Of a stretch of DNA of 9,865 nucleotides, positions 1-5,149 are shown piece after piece. Under the pieces are notes generated by a model. That model worked only from the letters and a program-made list of their open reading frames with translations, made no database searches and had not been told where the DNA came from. Source of the stretch: Actinoallomurus sp045806665. Lineage in GTDB: Bacteria > Actinomycetota > Actinomycetes > Streptosporangiales > Streptosporangiaceae. The DNA lies in NCBI GenBank assembly GCA_045806665.1, contig JBJMIW010000352.1, positions 1 to 9,865 on the forward strand. The letters are read 5' to 3'. Each line of letters opens with the position of its first letter. Within the stretch, counting starts at the first letter, position 1. Both the position numbers and the translations under genes were made by a program.

Positions 1-252
1 GAGCACCGGAGCCATCTTCTGGCTCACCCGGCCGGCCACGATCATCAGGTCGGCCTGCCGTGGCGAGCCGGAGGCGCGTTCCATGCCCCAGCGGGAGAAG
101 TCGTGCCGGGAATCGCCCGTCGCCATCATCTCGATGGCGCAGCACGCGAGGCCGAACGTCGCCGGCCACACCGAGCTCTTGCGCGCCAGGCCGGCGACCT
201 GTTCGACCGTGGTCAGCAGGAAGCCGCTGGGAAGTTTCTCTTCAAGACCCAT
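1..252 (-). CDS. nuoB: NADH-quinone oxidoreductase subunit B, partial (C-terminus outside window)
   Basis: NuoB is the peripheral-arm subunit of respiratory complex I that carries the N2 iron-sulfur cluster, next to the quinone site on the inner face of the membrane. The first 84 residues are visible. They start MGLEEKLPSGFLLTTVEQVA and include the diagnostic stretch WPATFGLACCAIEMMA (residues 29-44), whose adjacent cysteines C37 and C38 are cluster ligands in the family. A typical R-x-x-G/S-P-R-Q-A-D segment follows at residues 59-68. The other two cysteine ligands would lie beyond the window edge. The ATG sits 3 bases after the nuoA stop codon, so translation is probably coupled. Further nuo genes are expected to follow. 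The assignment is secure; only the remainder of the gene is unseen. Confidence 0.97.
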   Translation of the reverse strand, partial: MGLEEKLPSGFLLTTVEQVAGLARKSSVWPATFGLACCAIEMMATGDSRHDFSRWGMERASGSPRQADLMIVAGRVSQKMAPVL

Positions 253-255
253 TTT

Positions 256-615
256 TCAGTCCCACTCCAGACCACCGCGACGCCAGACGTAGGCGTACGC
301 GATGAGGACGGTGACGATGAAGAGCACCATTTCGACGAGACCGAACAGCCCCATGTGGTCGAAGGCGACCGCCCAGGGGTAGAGGAAGATGATCTCGATG
401 TCGAAGACGATGAACAGCATCGCGGTCAGGTAGTACTTCACCGGGAAGCGGCCGCCGCCGACCGGCTGCGGCGTCGGCTCGATGCCGCATTCGTACGCCT
501 CGAGCCGGGCGCGGTTCCAGCGCTTGGGCCCGGTGAAGGACCCCATGACCACCGAGCCGACCGCGAACAGCAGCGCGAGCGCGCCCAGTACGACAATCGG
601 AACGTAGAGGTTCAA
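256..615 (-). CDS. nuoA: NADH-quinone oxidoreductase subunit A
   Basis: NuoA is a small membrane-arm subunit of complex I next to the quinone chamber. The 119 residues match the usual family length. Three membrane segments are visible (about 4-24, 62-82 and 88-110). The family hallmarks are YECG (41-44) in the loop after helix 1, RFPVKYYLTAMLFIVFDIE (about 56-74) and FLYPWAV (77-83). The start is TTG, giving MNLYVPIVVL, the normal NuoA N-terminus. A G-rich AGGGGGG run and an AGGGA lie just upstream on the minus strand, but neither has ideal spacing. The gene lies 95 bases downstream of menJ on the same strand and 3 bases before nuoB. It may be read through from the menJ promoter, or have its own promoter in the 616-710 gap. 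Confidence 0.96.
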   Translation of the reverse strand: MNLYVPIVVLGALALLFAVGSVVMGSFTGPKRWNRARLEAYECGIEPTPQPVGGGRFPVKYYLTAMLFIVFDIEIIFLYPWAVAFDHMGLFGLVEMVLFIVTVLIAYAYVWRRGGLEWD

Positions 616-651
616 ATCCCTACACCCCCCTCTTGGTCAGTGCCTTCGAAT

Positions 652-678
652 GCGCCTCCGGCGCGGGATTCCCAATCC
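652..678. other. Two tandem small inverted repeats between menJ and nuoA
   Basis: The 95-base gap between the menJ stop and the nuoA start holds two adjacent perfect inverted repeats: GCGCC-TCC-GGCGC (652-664) and GGATT-CCC-AATCC (666-678). Each has 5-bp arms and a 3-base centre. No T-run follows on the minus strand. They could form a weak attenuator or RNA processing site between menJ and nuoA. A minus-strand TAGGAT (680 to 675) partly overlaps the second repeat and has the TANNNT form of a -10 box, so this could instead be a nuoA promoter with an operator. No convincing -35 was found. Function is inferred only. Confidence 0.3.
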
Positions 679-710
679 TAGGCAGGACGATCATCATTTC
701 TTCTCTCGTC

Positions 711-1991
711 TCACGCCGCCGGCGCCAGTTTCGACATCGCGTTGATGATGCGGTCCATCGCGTCGCCGCCCCGCGGGTCGGTGAGGTTGGCGAGGAGCTT
801 CAGCGTGAACCTCATCAACGTCGGGTGCGGCATGCCGTGGCGGGTTGCGAACTTCATGACGCGCGGATCGCCGATCGCCTTCACGAAGATCCGCCCGACC
901 GTGTAGTAGCCGCCATAGGCCTCCTTCAGCACGCGCGGGTAGTCGTGCAGGGCACGCTCGCGCTGCGCGGGGGTCGGCCGGGCCAGCGCCTGCGCGATGA
1001 CCTCGGCCGCCATCTCGCCGGACTCCATCGCGTACGCGATGCCCTCGCCGTTGAACGGGTTGATCATCCCGCCGGCGTCGCCGACCAGCAGGAGGCCGCG
1101 CGTGTAGTGCGGCGTCCGGTTGAAACCCATCGGCAGCGCCGCACCGCGCACCGGGCCGGTGGCGTTCTCCTCGGCGTAGCCCCACTCCTCCGGCATCCCG
1201 GCGAGCCAGCCGCGCAGGAGCGCGCGGTAGTCGACGTTCTTGAACGACTCGCTGGTGTTGAGCAGGCCGAGGCCGACGTTGGAGGTGCCGTCGCCGACGC
1301 CGAAGATCCAGCCGTAGCCGGGCAGCAGCCGGTCGCCGTCCCACAGCTCCAGCCAGGACTCGAGGTAGTCGTCGTCGTGGCGGGGGCTCGTGTAGTAGCG
1401 CCGGACCGCCACGCCGATCGGCCGGTCGTCGCGCTTGCGCAGCCCCATCGCGAGCGACAGCCGGGTGGAGTTGCCGTCGGCGGCGACGACGAGCGGGGCC
1501 TTGAACGTGACCTCGCCGTCGTCGGTCTTGGCGACGACGCCGGTGATCCGACCGGTGCGGTCGTCGAGGACCGGGCCGGTCACGGTGGTGTTCATGCGGA
1601 GCTTCGCCCCGGCGGCGACGGCGCGCTCGGCGAGGATCTGGTCGAAGTCCATCCGCGTGCGGACCAGACCGTAGTTCGGGTAGCTCGCCAGGTCCGGCCA
1701 GGGCAGCTCGAGCCGGATGCCGCCGCCGATGATCCGCAGCCCCTGGTTGCGGATCCAGCCGGGCGCGTCCAGGTCGACGCCCATCTTGATCAGCTGCTTG
1801 ACCGCGCGGGGGGTCAGCCCGTCACCGCACACCTTCTCGCGCGGGAACGTCGTCTTCTCCAGCAGGAGGACGTTCAGCCCCGTCTGCGCCAGGTGGTAGG
1901 CCGTGGTCGAGCCCGCCGGGCCGGCGCCGACGACGATGACGTCGGCCTCGGTCTCGGGGTCCTTCTGCGATATGGACACTGGCTCGGTCAC
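711..1991 (-). CDS. menJ: Geranylgeranyl reductase family FAD-dependent oxidoreductase (menaquinone side-chain reductase, MenJ-like)
   Basis: This 426-residue flavoprotein belongs to the geranylgeranyl reductase family. It has an N-terminal Rossmann motif DVIVVGAGPAGSTTA (17-31), an acidic E45 at the end of the second strand, the family signature PREKVCGDGLTPRAV (50-64), and the second FAD motif GDAGGMINPFNGEGI (304-318). Family members reduce isoprenoid double bonds in chlorophyll side chains, archaeal lipids or menaquinone. In actinobacteria the menG-linked copy (mycobacterial MenJ) partly saturates the menaquinone tail. Divergence from menG and position directly before nuoA support that role. 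The start is GTG with a good AAGGA six bases upstream. A long leader containing a Rex-type operator precedes it. The exact isoprene unit reduced cannot be read from sequence. Confidence 0.88.
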   Translation of the reverse strand: MTEPVSISQKDPETEADVIVVGAGPAGSTTAYHLAQTGLNVLLLEKTTFPREKVCGDGLTPRAVKQLIKMGVDLDAPGWIRNQGLRIIGGGIRLELPWPDLASYPNYGLVRTRMDFDQILAERAVAAGAKLRMNTTVTGPVLDDRTGRITGVVAKTDDGEVTFKAPLVVAADGNSTRLSLAMGLRKRDDRPIGVAVRRYYTSPRHDDDYLESWLELWDGDRLLPGYGWIFGVGDGTSNVGLGLLNTSESFKNVDYRALLRGWLAGMPEEWGYAEENATGPVRGAALPMGFNRTPHYTRGLLLVGDAGGMINPFNGEGIAYAMESGEMAAEVIAQALARPTPAQRERALHDYPRVLKEAYGGYYTVGRIFVKAIGDPRVMKFATRHGMPHPTLMRFTLKLLANLTDPRGGDAMDRIINAMSKLAPAA

Positions 1992-2075
1992 GAGAATCCT
2001 TCGAGTGCACGGTTTCGGTTGAGCGCCCGATGGGTCGGGGCGATGCCGCGAGGGATCGTACGGGGCTGCGAGGAG

Positions 2076-2090
2076 CCGGGTACGACCCGG
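2076..2090. promoter_or_regulatory. Inverted repeat in the menJ leader region
   Basis: CCGGGT-ACG-ACCCGG is a perfect inverted repeat with 6-bp arms and a 3-base centre. It lies about 85 bases upstream of the menJ GTG and 25 bases from the Rex-type operator. It could form a small hairpin in a menJ transcript that starts near the Rex site, or be a second protein-binding site. No known consensus was recognised. Confidence 0.3.
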
Positions 2091-2115
2091 GGTGCGATCT
2101 GGCTCTCTTGTTCTT

Positions 2116-2133
2116 TTGTGAAGCGCTTCACAA
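2116..2133. promoter_or_regulatory. Rex operator (redox/NADH-sensing repressor site)
   Basis: TTGTGAAGCGCTTCACAA is a perfect 18-bp palindrome and fits the actinobacterial Rex consensus TTGTGAANNNNTTCACAA at every fixed position. Rex represses respiratory genes when NADH/NAD+ is low and releases DNA when NADH rises. Known Streptomyces targets include the cyd, nuo and rex-hem operons. Here the site lies in the divergent menJ/menG gap, 124 bases before menJ and 120 before menG. A minus-strand TAGACT (2154 to 2149) placed just upstream would put the menJ start point near 2142, with the operator at about +9 to +26, a position suited to repression of menJ and perhaps nuoA onward. The match is seen directly; which promoter it controls is inferred. 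Confidence 0.85.
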
Positions 2134-2148
2134 GCTCCCTACACCGCG

Positions 2149-2154
2149 AGTCTA
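2149..2154 (-). promoter_or_regulatory. Candidate -10 box for menJ transcript
   Basis: Minus-strand TAGACT has the TANNNT form of an actinobacterial -10 box and lies 15 bases upstream of the Rex-type palindrome. No good TTGACA-like -35 was found at 16-19 bases, so the call rests on the -10 and its position relative to the operator. A TACGAT (2060 to 2055) closer to menJ is an alternative. Confidence 0.3.
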
Positions 2155-2239
2155 AGCCTTGCGTGACGATGCTGGGGAACCATGCGCGCGGCCCGATCGT
2201 ACGCGCCCTCCCGCGTGCGGTGTTAACCGGCCGCTTGCG

Positions 2240-2245
2240 TACGCT
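2240..2245 (+). promoter_or_regulatory. Candidate -10 box for a leaderless menG transcript
   Basis: TACGCT ends 8 bases before the menG ATG, the spacing at which actinobacterial transcripts begin at or next to the start codon. No Shine-Dalgarno sequence is visible before menG, which fits leaderless translation. The -35 region is poor. Confidence 0.4.
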
Positions 2246-2253
2246 TACGGCCC

Positions 2254-2946
2254 ATGACGCGCGCATCCCTGGACAAGCGACCGGCCGAGGTAGCGGCGAT
2301 GTTCGACCGCACCGCCGCGCGCTACGACCTGCTCAACGACCTGATGACCGGCGGACTGGACCGCCTGTGGCGCCGTGAGGTCGTGAAGGCCCTCGACGTA
2401 CGGCCCGGCGAGTTGGTCCTCGACCTGGCGGCCGGCACCGGCACCTCGTCGGTGCCCTTCGCCGCCGCCGGCGCGCACACGGTCGCCTGCGACTTCTCGC
2501 TCGGCATGCTCCAGCAGGGCGTGCGCCGCAACGGTTCCGCCGGCGTACGGTTCGTCGCCGGGGACGCGCTGCGGCTGCCGTTCGCCGACGAGTCCTTCGA
2601 CGCGGTGACGATCTCCTTCGGCATCCGCAACGTCAGCGACACGGTGCAGGCCCTGGCCGAGATGCGCCGCGTGACCAAGCCGGGCGGGCGACTGCTGGTC
2701 TGCGAGGTGAGCCGGCCGCCGAACCCGGTCGTGCGGACCCTGCACGGCCTGCACCTGAAGGTCGGCCTTCCGCTGATGGCGAAGGTGAGCTCGAACCCCG
2801 ACTCCTACCACTACCTCGCGGAGTCGACGGCGGCCTGGCACGACCAGGCGGCGTTCGCCCGGTTGATCAAGGAGGCCGGCTGGACCTCGGCGCGCTGGCG
2901 CAACCTCACCTTCGGCGCCGTGGCCCTTCACCGCGCCGTCCGCTGA
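2254..2946 (+). CDS. menG: Demethylmenaquinone methyltransferase
   Basis: MenG (UbiE family) performs the last ring step of menaquinone synthesis, methylating demethylmenaquinone with S-adenosylmethionine at the membrane surface. The 230-residue protein has the UbiE/COQ5 signatures in order: FDRTAARYDLLNDLMTGGLDRLWR (about 17-40), SAM motif I LDLAAGTGT (56-64), the acidic strand end ACDFS (78-82), GDALRLPF (103-110), SFGIRNVSD (121-129), KPGGRLLVCE (142-151) and SYHYLAES (184-191). Its length is normal for actinobacterial members. The ATG has no visible Shine-Dalgarno sequence but follows a TANNNT box at leaderless spacing. The gene is divergent from menJ, which acts on the side chain of the same molecule, and the Rex-type site between them may touch both. 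It is convergent with the DUF4229 gene, 25 bases away. Confidence 0.96.
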   Translation: MTRASLDKRPAEVAAMFDRTAARYDLLNDLMTGGLDRLWRREVVKALDVRPGELVLDLAAGTGTSSVPFAAAGAHTVACDFSLGMLQQGVRRNGSAGVRFVAGDALRLPFADESFDAVTISFGIRNVSDTVQALAEMRRVTKPGGRLLVCEVSRPPNPVVRTLHGLHLKVGLPLMAKVSSNPDSYHYLAESTAAWHDQAAFARLIKEAGWTSARWRNLTFGAVALHRAVR

Positions 2947-2971
2947 CCAGGCGACGGATCAGCCCGGCCGG

Positions 2972-3304
2972 CTAGGCGGCGGAGTGGCCGTTCGAGGGGG
3001 GTTTCGGGCTGCCGGCGGCCGGCTCGGCGCCGTCGTCCTCACGGGCGGCGGCCGGCTCGGACGTGGCGGCGTCCTCGTGGGCGGCACCCGCGGCGAGGTT
3101 CTCCCGCATCCGGGCGGCGCGCTGGGTCACGGACCTCGACACGGCGTCGCGCTGACGGGACAGCAGGACGAAGCTGATGACCCCGCTGATCAGGATGGAC
3201 AACGCGAGCAGCAGGAACCCACGCGCTCCGGTCAGGAACAGCACTCCGACAGTCGCGCCGAACAGCGCAAGCCGGGCAAGGGTGTAAATGAGTACGGAAC
3301 GCAT
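2972..3304 (-). CDS. DUF4229 family small membrane protein
   Basis: This 110-residue protein has two hydrophobic segments (about 4-25 and 29-49) joined by a short TGARG turn. A basic stretch follows (RQRDAVSRSVTQRAARMREN, 50-69), then a low-complexity Ala/Glu/Pro-rich, probably disordered tail ending NGHSAA. This layout matches the actinobacterial DUF4229 family, which has no established biochemical function. The family is often found near menaquinone genes in actinobacteria, as recalled rather than checked. The ATG is preceded by AAGAGG only 2 bases away, which is too close for a standard ribosome site. A TAGTCT (3319 to 3314) nine bases upstream of the ATG suggests a leaderless or nearly leaderless message instead. 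It ends 25 bases from the convergent menG. Confidence 0.82.
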   Translation of the reverse strand: MRSVLIYTLARLALFGATVGVLFLTGARGFLLLALSILISGVISFVLLSRQRDAVSRSVTQRAARMRENLAAGAAHEDAATSEPAAAREDDGAEPAAGSPKPPSNGHSAA

Positions 3305-3363
3305 GACCTCTTGAGACTATCCCTCCCTGGCAGGACTCGGTCCGGTCCCCGCGCCGCGGTCCG

Positions 3364-4362
3364 TCACCGCGTCGGCTGATCCGGCTGGCCGAGGATCTCG
3401 GCGTACAGCCCCGGGTCGACGTTCCGGCCGGAGACGACGGCGACGTGCCGCTGCGGCCGTCCTCCGTGGGGCCGGCCCCGTGACCCGTACGCGACGGCCC
3501 CCGCGGTGGCGACCGCGCCGCCCGGCTCGGCGATGAGGCCCGCACGGTGGGCCAGCAGCCGCATCGTGGCCCGGATCTCGTCCTCGGACACCATGATGAC
3601 GTCGTCGACGTACGTGCGCAGGTGCTCGAAGGGGAGTTCACCGACGCGCTCGACACGCAGGGAGTCGGCGATCGTCCGGGCGGTGTCGGCGGCGGGCCAG
3701 CCCATCCGGCGGTCGACCCGGAAGGAGTCCCGCGCGTCCGCGGCGAGTTCGGGCTCCACGCCGATGACCTTGGTCTCCGGACGCTTCGCCTTGATGGCCG
3801 TGGCGACGCCGGCGATCAGGCCTCCGCCGCCGATCGGGACGAAGACGGCGTCCGCCTCGGGTTCGTCGGCGAGGATCTCCAGGCCGATCGTGCCCTGCCC
3901 CGCGATGATCCGCGCATCGTCGAACGGCGGGATGAGCGCGTACCCGTGGGCGGCGGCCAGCCGGTCCGTCGTCTCCACGCGGGCCTCGATCGTCGGCTCG
4001 ACGAAGAGCATCTCCGCGCCGAGCGCCCGGCAGGCGTCGGCCTTCACGGCGGGGATCGTGTTCGGGACCACCAGGATGGCGGGGATGCCGAGGACGCCGG
4101 CGGCGTAGGCGACCGCCTGGGCGTGGTTGCCGCTGGAGTGCGCGATGACGCCGTTCTTCCGCTCCTCCTCGGGAAGGGCGCTGATCGCGGCGTACGCGCC
4201 ACGGAGCTTGAAGGAGCCGACCGGCTGCAGCGACTCGGCCTTCAGCAGGAGAGGAGCGGAGGGCGCCGCGCCGCGAAGCGGCACCAGCGGGGTGCGCAGC
4301 ACGATGCCGGACAGCCGCCGGGCGGCGTCCTCGATCTCCTCAAGTGTTACAAGATCGGGCAT
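3364..4362 (-). CDS. PLP-dependent threonine/serine dehydratase (threonine ammonia-lyase), short form
   Basis: This cytosolic fold-type II PLP enzyme converts threonine (and probably serine) to a 2-oxo acid plus ammonia. From the preferred ATG it has 332 residues. Visible features are the PLP lysine K52 in GSFKLRGAYAAI, SSGNHAQ (76-82), which contacts the substrate carboxylate, the phosphate-binding glycine loop GGGGL (178-182), and SGRN (311-314), whose serine lies near the pyridine nitrogen. No C-terminal ACT regulatory domain is present, unlike isoleucine-feedback IlvA, so it resembles the catabolic/serine-racemase-like short forms. The third residue of the usual SGGN motif is R313 instead of G. 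The start is ambiguous: ATG at 4362 follows a TAGGGT box (leaderless) or AGGG at 8 bases, while an in-frame GTG at 4371 would lie inside that element. ilvA, tdcB or a racemase activity cannot be separated from sequence alone. Confidence 0.88.
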   Translation of the reverse strand: MPDLVTLEEIEDAARRLSGIVLRTPLVPLRGAAPSAPLLLKAESLQPVGSFKLRGAYAAISALPEEERKNGVIAHSSGNHAQAVAYAAGVLGIPAILVVPNTIPAVKADACRALGAEMLFVEPTIEARVETTDRLAAAHGYALIPPFDDARIIAGQGTIGLEILADEPEADAVFVPIGGGGLIAGVATAIKAKRPETKVIGVEPELAADARDSFRVDRRMGWPAADTARTIADSLRVERVGELPFEHLRTYVDDVIMVSEDEIRATMRLLAHRAGLIAEPGGAVATAGAVAYGSRGRPHGGRPQRHVAVVSGRNVDPGLYAEILGQPDQPTR

Positions 4363-4369
4363 AGCGAGC

Positions 4370-4375
4370 ACCCTA
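4370..4375 (-). promoter_or_regulatory. Candidate -10 box / start-deciding element for the dehydratase gene
   Basis: Minus-strand TAGGGT ends 7 bases before the ATG at 4362. It can be read as a TANNNT box of a leaderless promoter or, through its AGGG, as a weak Shine-Dalgarno sequence. Both readings favour ATG 4362 over the upstream GTG at 4371. No -35 was recognised. Confidence 0.35.
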
Positions 4376-4504
4376 CGGGGGGCCGGTGCGTCCAGGTGCG
4401 GCGGACGTCATCTCCACGTGCCCCCGTCGCCATCTCGCCGTCACCGTGGGCGGCCGGCCGATGCCGCGACGTCGCCCCTGCAACCGATTGGTCACGTCCC
4501 GTCA

Positions 4505-4533
4505 TTACTGCAAGTCACAAAACTACGTAGCGT
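4505..4533 (+). promoter_or_regulatory. Weak candidate bldC promoter in an AT-richer tract
   Basis: The 267-base gap between the dehydratase and bldC contains an AT-rich island at roughly 4503-4560, unlike its GC-rich surroundings. In it, TTACTG (4505-4510) and TAGCGT (4528-4533) are 17 bases apart, and the palindrome CTACGTAG (4523-4530) overlaps the second box. This would give a leader of about 90 bases containing a GACTG-AGAAA-CAGTC hairpin (4577-4591). The -35 match is poor, so the exact boxes are uncertain. Apart from these elements nothing else was recognised in the gap. Confidence 0.25.
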
Positions 4534-4629
4534 GATCTTTTCCGAAAACAAGGGAGAAATCGGTCTTGACGCGGCAGACTGAGAAACAGTCCACCCGCGA
4601 CGAGAGCGGGACAAAGGGGGAGAGAAAAC

Positions 4630-4836
4630 GTGGAGAGTACGAGCGAGCGCCTGCTGACCCCAGGCGAGGTCGCCGCCCTGTTCCGGGTCGACCCGAAAAC
4701 GGTAACACGCTGGGCAGCGGCCGGCCGGATCAGCAGCATCCGGACGCCGGGCGGGCACCGCCGTTTCCGGGAATCCGAGGTGCACGCACTCCTGAGGGGC
4801 GAGGAGCCGGTCGAGTCCTCCGTACGCACGAGCTGA
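4630..4836 (+). CDS. bldC: Developmental transcriptional regulator BldC (MerR-type HTH)
   Basis: BldC is a one-domain DNA-binding protein related to the MerR helix-turn-helix. In Streptomyces it holds back entry into development by binding cooperatively to AT-rich direct repeats. The 68 residues align well with Streptomyces BldC from memory: LLTPGEVAALFRVDPKTVTRWAAAGRI (about 8-34) forms the HTH, and TPGGHRRFRESEVHALL (39-55) the wing and following helix. Unlike MerR proteins it has no coiled-coil or effector domain. The start is GTG with a strong GGGGGAGAG about 8 bases upstream. It is monocistronic on the plus strand and convergent with the 87-residue gene, with a shared stem-loop between. 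The short N-terminal MESTSER and the tail after residue 56 are variable parts in this family. Confidence 0.92.
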   Translation: MESTSERLLTPGEVAALFRVDPKTVTRWAAAGRISSIRTPGGHRRFRESEVHALLRGEEPVESSVRTS

Positions 4837-4854
4837 GCCGCTAGACGTCTGGCC

Positions 4855-4877
4855 GACGGCGACCGCGACTCGCCGTC
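4855..4877. terminator. Stem-loop between convergent bldC and the metallopeptidase operon
   Basis: GACGGCGA-CCGCGAC-TCGCCGTC is a perfect inverted repeat with 8-bp arms and a 7-base loop. It fills most of the 39-base gap between the two converging genes and touches the stop codon of the 87-residue gene. It has no T-run in either direction. Actinobacterial terminators often lack one, so it may work in both directions. Confidence 0.5.
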
Positions 4878-5139
4878 ACTCCTCCGCCTGCCGGGCCTTG
4901 AACTCCTCGAATTCCGCGCGCAGCGCCTCATCATCCTCGCGCCACTGGCGACGTTTTTCCGCCATCTCCTCTTCCGAGATCGACTGAACCAGAAGTCGCT
5001 GGTAGTCGGGGTCCTCCGGGCCGATCTCCACGTACGCCTGCCCGATCACGCTCCCCGACCCGCCGTGTGCCTGCCGTCCGCGGGCCAGCACGCTCGCGGG
5101 CACCCGCAGGTTACCGCCGGGGAGCCTGATCACATACAT
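4876..5139 (-). CDS. Hypothetical 87-residue protein with acidic helical tail, partner of the metallopeptidase-like gene
   Basis: No known family was recognised with confidence. The N-terminal half (1-50) looks like a compact beta-rich unit: MYVIRLPGGNLRVPASVL, then a Gly/Ser-rich loop (21-30), then VIGQAYVEIGPEDPDYQRLL. The C-terminal half (54-87) is rich in Glu, Lys, Arg and Gln without proline and should form one long charged helix or coiled coil (SEEEMAEKRRQWREDDEALR and onward). There is no signal peptide or membrane segment. The ATG follows AGGTG about 8 bases upstream; that ribosome site overlaps the stop codon of the upstream metallopeptidase gene, 10 bases away, so the two are almost certainly co-transcribed and probably coupled. 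A role as inhibitor, immunity protein or adaptor for the peptidase is possible, but is inferred from position only. Confidence 0.8.
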   Translation of the reverse strand: MYVIRLPGGNLRVPASVLARGRQAHGGSGSVIGQAYVEIGPEDPDYQRLLVQSISEEEMAEKRRQWREDDEALRAEFEEFKARQAEE

Positions 5140-5149
5140 CGCGCATCAC

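Noticed and set aside
2054..2203. 9-bp direct repeat GATCGTACG at 2054-2062 and 2195-2203 flanking the Rex-type site
   Set aside because: The unit contains short self-complementary words common in high-GC actinobacterial DNA; two copies 141 bases apart are not enough to claim a binding site.
633..2378. 581-codon open frame on the plus strand
   Set aside because: It lies opposite menJ, runs through the regulatory gap and into menG, and reads as repetitive Arg/Val/Gly/Asp-rich sequence typical of the antisense of a high-GC gene.
2947..2971. Possible terminator between menG and the DUF4229 gene (CCGGCCGG palindrome)
   Set aside because: The symmetry is short and without a usable loop; no stable stem longer than 4-5 bp could be drawn in the 25-base gap.
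4566..4571. TTGACG upstream of bldC as a -35 box
   Set aside because: No TANNNT-like -10 is found 16-19 bases downstream.
4566..4844. 92-codon TTG frame overlapping bldC, with AAGGGAG nine bases upstream
   Set aside because: It resembles a leader ORF, but its sequence is just the +1 frame of bldC and its leader, rich in Arg/Pro/Gly, without a recognisable domain.
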